Assembly: GCA_000403295.2 (NCBI GenBank)
Contig: KE159609.1
Coordinates: 400,715 to 464,714, forward strand
DNA: 64,000 bases
Direction: 5' to 3'
From: Lachnospiraceae bacterium M18-1
Lineage (GTDB): Bacteria; Bacillota; Clostridia; Lachnospirales; Lachnospiraceae
Shown: positions 61,279 through 64,000 of the stretch, in pieces
Layout: the number at the start of each line of letters is the position of its first letter
Position numbering within the stretch: position 1 is the stretch's first letter
Program-made: the position numbers and the translations under genes
Notes under the pieces: model-generated
What the model saw: only the letters and a program-made list of their open reading frames with translations
What the model was told of the DNA's origin: nothing
Databases searched by the model: none

Positions 61279-64000
61279 GTGGACAAATATGAGTATAAGC
61301 TGAAGACAGAACAGATGCTTGAACTTATGGAGGACGGTGCATTTAATAAGGCTGCAGAGATTGCAGACAGCATTGACTGGAAGAGAGTGCGCAATACAAA
61401 GATGCTGACAGATGTCAGCGATATCTACGAAAAGAACGGGGACTATCAGAAAAGCTACGAAGTTTTGAACATTGCTTATCATCGTGCGGAGGGAAGCAGG
61501 AAGATCGTATATCGTCTCTGTACACTTGCATTAAAGACGAAGAACGTAGATGAAGCGATTGACTATTATGATGATTTTCAGCAGATTGCACCGAAGGATC
61601 CTAACAAGTTTATCCTGCGGTATCAGATTCTGAGAGCCCAGAGAGCACCCATCGAGCAGCAGATTGAAGCGCTGGAGGCATTCAAGAAGGCAGAGTATAT
61701 CGAAGAGTGGGCATATGAACTGGCAAAACGTTATCAGGAAGCAGGAATGACAGCGGAATGTCTGGAAGAATGTGACGATCTTATTTTGTGGTTCAATGAA
61801 GGGAAATATGTCTACCAGGCGATGGAACTGAAGATGCAGTATAAGCCGCTGACGCCTTCACAGCAGGAAAAGTACGATAACAGGTATTCGAGAATGTCGA
61901 ATGAGACAATGGAGATGCCTAATATAGTAGAATATAAAAATGAAAAGGATGCGGCTGCGAAGGAAGAGTCTGTAGACGAGATGCTGGCGGAAGCAGAAGA
62001 GATACAGACGGACAATTCTGATACAGCGGTTCCAGATACAAAGAAGCGGGAAGCAAAAGGAAGAAAAATAGGCAGTACCATGAAACTGGATGAGGCATTG
62101 AAGAGTCTGCTGAATCTGGGAATGGGAGAAGAGGATAAGGTGAGAGATTCTTCCAGCGAACCTGTCAGTACCGATGTGGTATTTGAAGAGGACATGTTTC
62201 AAGGCGCCATTGAGGAGATTGAGTCCATTGCAGATTTAAAGCTGGTGGATGAAATTTCAAATCAGAAAGGGCTGAGGGAGCTTAAAGTAGATCCGGATCT
62301 GGAAGAACTGCTTCCGGATGAACGCCTGGAGGATGGTTCTGACGGAACATATCATATAGAACCTGTTACGACGATCATGCAGCCTATCCGCATAAGAGAA
62401 GCAGGAGAACTGAGAGCGGATCCCGGGCAGGAAAGCCCTGAGCTGACTGAGAAAAAAACACTGGAGGAACTGTATGCGGATGCGGATGCGTCTCTGGAAA
62501 GTCAGATTCAGGATTCCAGTGAGAGCGGATCAGCGATCAGCGTGGATGGCAAAGCCCTGGAATCAGGGCAGAGCGGAGACACGAGAATATTGGATAAAGA
62601 AACAGTGAGAATGCTTGCAGAGCTTGACAGTATGGATGAAAGGAGTGCAGAGAAGAGCAGGCAGGATGCGGAGACCCTTCCGGATGACAATATAGAAAAT
62701 GTGGAGATCATTGCAGAACTGAATGAGGATGCCAGAGAGATCATAGCAGAGCTTGATGAGGAAGCAAGAAGAACGATCGAGGAACTGGACGCAGAAGAAG
62801 AACAGCCGGCAGAACAGTATATTCCGGAAGCGGTGAAGACCTCAGAAGCTGAACAAAAGAATCAGGTTGAGGGCCAGATGAACCTTCTGGATCTTATGAC
62901 AGAACTGGACGATGAATCAGAGTATTTCGGAGATCAAGAAATCGTATCAGATGCTTCAGGGAGCTTTTCAGAAGTCAATATAATAGAGGCTGAAGAAGCA
63001 GAACTGCGTGCGAAAGAAGATGAAACGGAAGCCGACGGCATAAAAGCAAAAAAGAAAAAAACAGAGGAGCCTATTTTACCGCTGGATATCCAGAGAATGA
63101 TTGATGAGATAGAAGGCGTCGTTCCGGTAGAAGAAGCCAGCAAGAAGGCGGTGAAAGAGGAACAGCAAAAACAGGCATCGGCTGTATATGATGAGGAACC
63201 GGCGGAAAATATGGGAGATGTAGCAGACCAGCTTCGTGTAGATGAATCATCAGAATGGTTTGAGGACTATGATGATGTTCTGGATGAAGAAGAGTATGCG
63301 GATGACCGTCCGGAAGAAAATGAAGCTCTGGATGGGGAAGAATACACAGAAGACATAGAGATCAGCTTTGGAAGAGACGATCAAGAGACTGCCGATGAAT
63401 ATGATGAAGCAGCAGAGTATGATGAATTCGGTGGAAGCGCAGAAGCCGGTGAGCATTTTGCGATAGAGTATCAGGAAGCCGGTGAGCTGATCTATGAAGA
63501 GGAAGAACTGGACGAGGAAGCTGGAAACGAATACAGCAGACAATATCAAAATATAGAGCCTGAGTTTGAAAATGAGGGCTATCAGGAAGCGGAATATACC
63601 GGCGGGTATGAAGATGCAGAGTATGCCGGCGGGGATGGCGGATATGGAGAAGAGGAATACGCCGGAGAATATGAAGATATAGATTCGGATTATGAGAATA
63701 ATGGGTATGAAGAGGCTGAGCCGGAGTACACCGGAGAGTATGAGGGGGATGAGACGGATTACGAGGATGCCGGATATGAAGAAGGCGGGCCGGAATACAG
63801 CGAAGAGTATGAAGATATAGATCCTGATTATGAGAATAACGGATATGAAGAGACTGAGCCGGAGTACGCTGAAGAGTATGAAGGCGAAGGGGCGGATTAC
63901 GAGGGTGCCGGATATGGAGAAGCTGAACCGGAGTATACCGAAGAGTATGAAGGCGAAGGGGCGGATTACGAGGATGCCGGATATGGAGAAGCTGAACCGG
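61279..64000 (+). CDS. Large acidic protein, helical N-terminus and 23-residue tandem repeats, 3' end missing
   Basis: GTG at 61279 with GAGGTGA seven bases upstream; the frame is open for 907 codons to the right edge. Residues 1-205 are TPR-like helical pairs (MLELMEDGAFNKAAEIADSI; DIYEKNGDYQKSYEVLNIAY; EWAYELAKRYQEAGMTAECL). Residues ~206-700 are highly acidic and low complexity with short helical blocks (IIAELNEDAREIIAELDEEA; EEPILPLDIQRMIDEIEGVV). From residue ~796 come tandem repeats rich in Tyr, Glu, Asp and Gly. No signal peptide or membrane segment in the visible part. I recall Lachnospiraceae TPR proteins that end in an AAA+ (SpoVK-like) ATPase; that is only a possibility, since the C-terminus is outside. 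Confidence 0.88.
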   Translation, partial: MDKYEYKLKTEQMLELMEDGAFNKAAEIADSIDWKRVRNTKMLTDVSDIYEKNGDYQKSYEVLNIAYHRAEGSRKIVYRLCTLALKTKNVDEAIDYYDDFQQIAPKDPNKFILRYQILRAQRAPIEQQIEALEAFKKAEYIEEWAYELAKRYQEAGMTAECLEECDDLILWFNEGKYVYQAMELKMQYKPLTPSQQEKYDNRYSRMSNETMEMPNIVEYKNEKDAAAKEESVDEMLAEAEEIQTDNSDTAVPDTKKREAKGRKIGSTMKLDEALKSLLNLGMGEEDKVRDSSSEPVSTDVVFEEDMFQGAIEEIESIADLKLVDEISNQKGLRELKVDPDLEELLPDERLEDGSDGTYHIEPVTTIMQPIRIREAGELRADPGQESPELTEKKTLEELYADADASLESQIQDSSESGSAISVDGKALESGQSGDTRILDKETVRMLAELDSMDERSAEKSRQDAETLPDDNIENVEIIAELNEDAREIIAELDEEARRTIEELDAEEEQPAEQYIPEAVKTSEAEQKNQVEGQMNLLDLMTELDDESEYFGDQEIVSDASGSFSEVNIIEAEEAELRAKEDETEADGIKAKKKKTEEPILPLDIQRMIDEIEGVVPVEEASKKAVKEEQQKQASAVYDEEPAENMGDVADQLRVDESSEWFEDYDDVLDEEEYADDRPEENEALDGEEYTEDIEISFGRDDQETADEYDEAAEYDEFGGSAEAGEHFAIEYQEAGELIYEEEELDEEAGNEYSRQYQNIEPEFENEGYQEAEYTGGYEDAEYAGGDGGYGEEEYAGEYEDIDSDYENNGYEEAEPEYTGEYEGDETDYEDAGYEEGGPEYSEEYEDIDPDYENNGYEETEPEYAEEYEGEGADYEGAGYGEAEPEYTEEYEGEGADYEDAGYGEAEP
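63664..64000 (+). repeat. 69-bp (23-codon) tandem repeats in the acidic protein gene
   Basis: Units start at 63664, 63733, 63802, 63871 and 63940 (last one cut by the edge). Consensus begins EYE and contains DYE, GY and EPEY in fixed positions. Units 1 and 3 carry DID-DYENNGYEE, unit 2 DETDYEDAGYEE, units 4 and 5 GEGADYE-AGYGEAEP, so there is a higher-order alternation. Units 4 and 5 are nearly identical in DNA, pointing to recent duplication. Confidence 0.9.

Noticed and set aside
61812..63549. Several Ser/Leu-rich minus-strand ORFs opposite the acidic protein gene
   Set aside because: Antisense of Glu/Asp-rich codons always gives Ser/Leu/Phe-rich frames; the plus-strand frame is open for over 900 codons.

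Overview
The window looks like a chromosomal segment of a Lachnospiraceae-type clostridium (Firmicutes, moderate GC; the [Clostridium] scindens / Dorea neighbourhood is my best guess). This rests on the order rpmG-secE-nusG-rplKAJL-rpoBC, an archaeal-type ProRS, the GlgC/GlgD pair, a divergent ~400-residue Prs, a DnaD/DnaI helicase-loader pair, T-box and L10-leader control, strong AGGAGG ribosome binding sites and sigma-A promoters. I saw no rRNA, tRNA, CRISPR or intact transposase gene. Taxonomy and gene names come from reading the sequence without any search.

Layout. (1) 1-3.5 kb: 3' part of a sortase-anchored surface protein. (2) 3.6-16.3 kb: a small unknown gene, then the ribosomal protein / RNA polymerase cluster with two candidate L1 operators, an L10 leader and separate promoters before rpmG, rplJ and rpoB. 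(3) 16.4-21.3 kb, minus strand: murC, dnaD, dnaI, prs, with two DnaA-box-like sites ahead of dnaD. (4) 21.4-25.3 kb: glgC-glgD, spoVG, an RluA-type pseudouridine synthase. (5) 25.3-26.4 kb: an accessory patch with a type I toxin-antitoxin candidate whose 28-residue toxin ORF is split from its Shine-Dalgarno by a 171-bp palindromic element. (6) 26.4-36.4 kb: xpaC-telA, proS, an AEC permease, maf, then a divergent chaperone set (GrpE-like, Hsp70, J-like/SEC-C protein) and a ferredoxin. (7) 36.5-44.7 kb: a tightly packed run: heterodimeric ABC exporter, MmcQ/YjbR protein, alcohol-dehydrogenase remnant, PfkB kinase and larB-larC-larE for the nickel-pincer cofactor. (8) 44.7-53.2 kb: PRD/EIIB/EIIA regulator, ptsH, ptsI, tilS, hpt, ftsH. 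(9) 53.3-60.1 kb: GH13 and GH2 glycosidases, then a Met T-box and metG. (10) 60.2-64 kb: a structured non-coding stretch, then the 5' part of a large acidic protein ending in 23-residue tandem repeats that run off the window.

How parts fit. The first half is growth machinery under autoregulation (L1 and L10 feedback, attenuation) and replication control. The middle and right parts are carbohydrate and cofactor physiology: glycogen synthesis (GlgC/D), PTS phosphorelay (HPr/EI with a PRD regulator next door), oligosaccharide hydrolysis (GH13, GH2) and LarBCE, which make the cofactor for a LarA-type racemase that is not in the window.

Most unusual items: the interrupted type I toxin locus; a 46-bp interspersed repeat found at four loci, each unit of which holds two abutting 8-bp palindromes in its cleanest form; the Hsp70 module whose J-like partner has SPE where HPD is expected; an HPr with Lys at position 46; a duplicated 65-bp unit inside the metG T-box leader; and the acidic repeat protein at the right edge.
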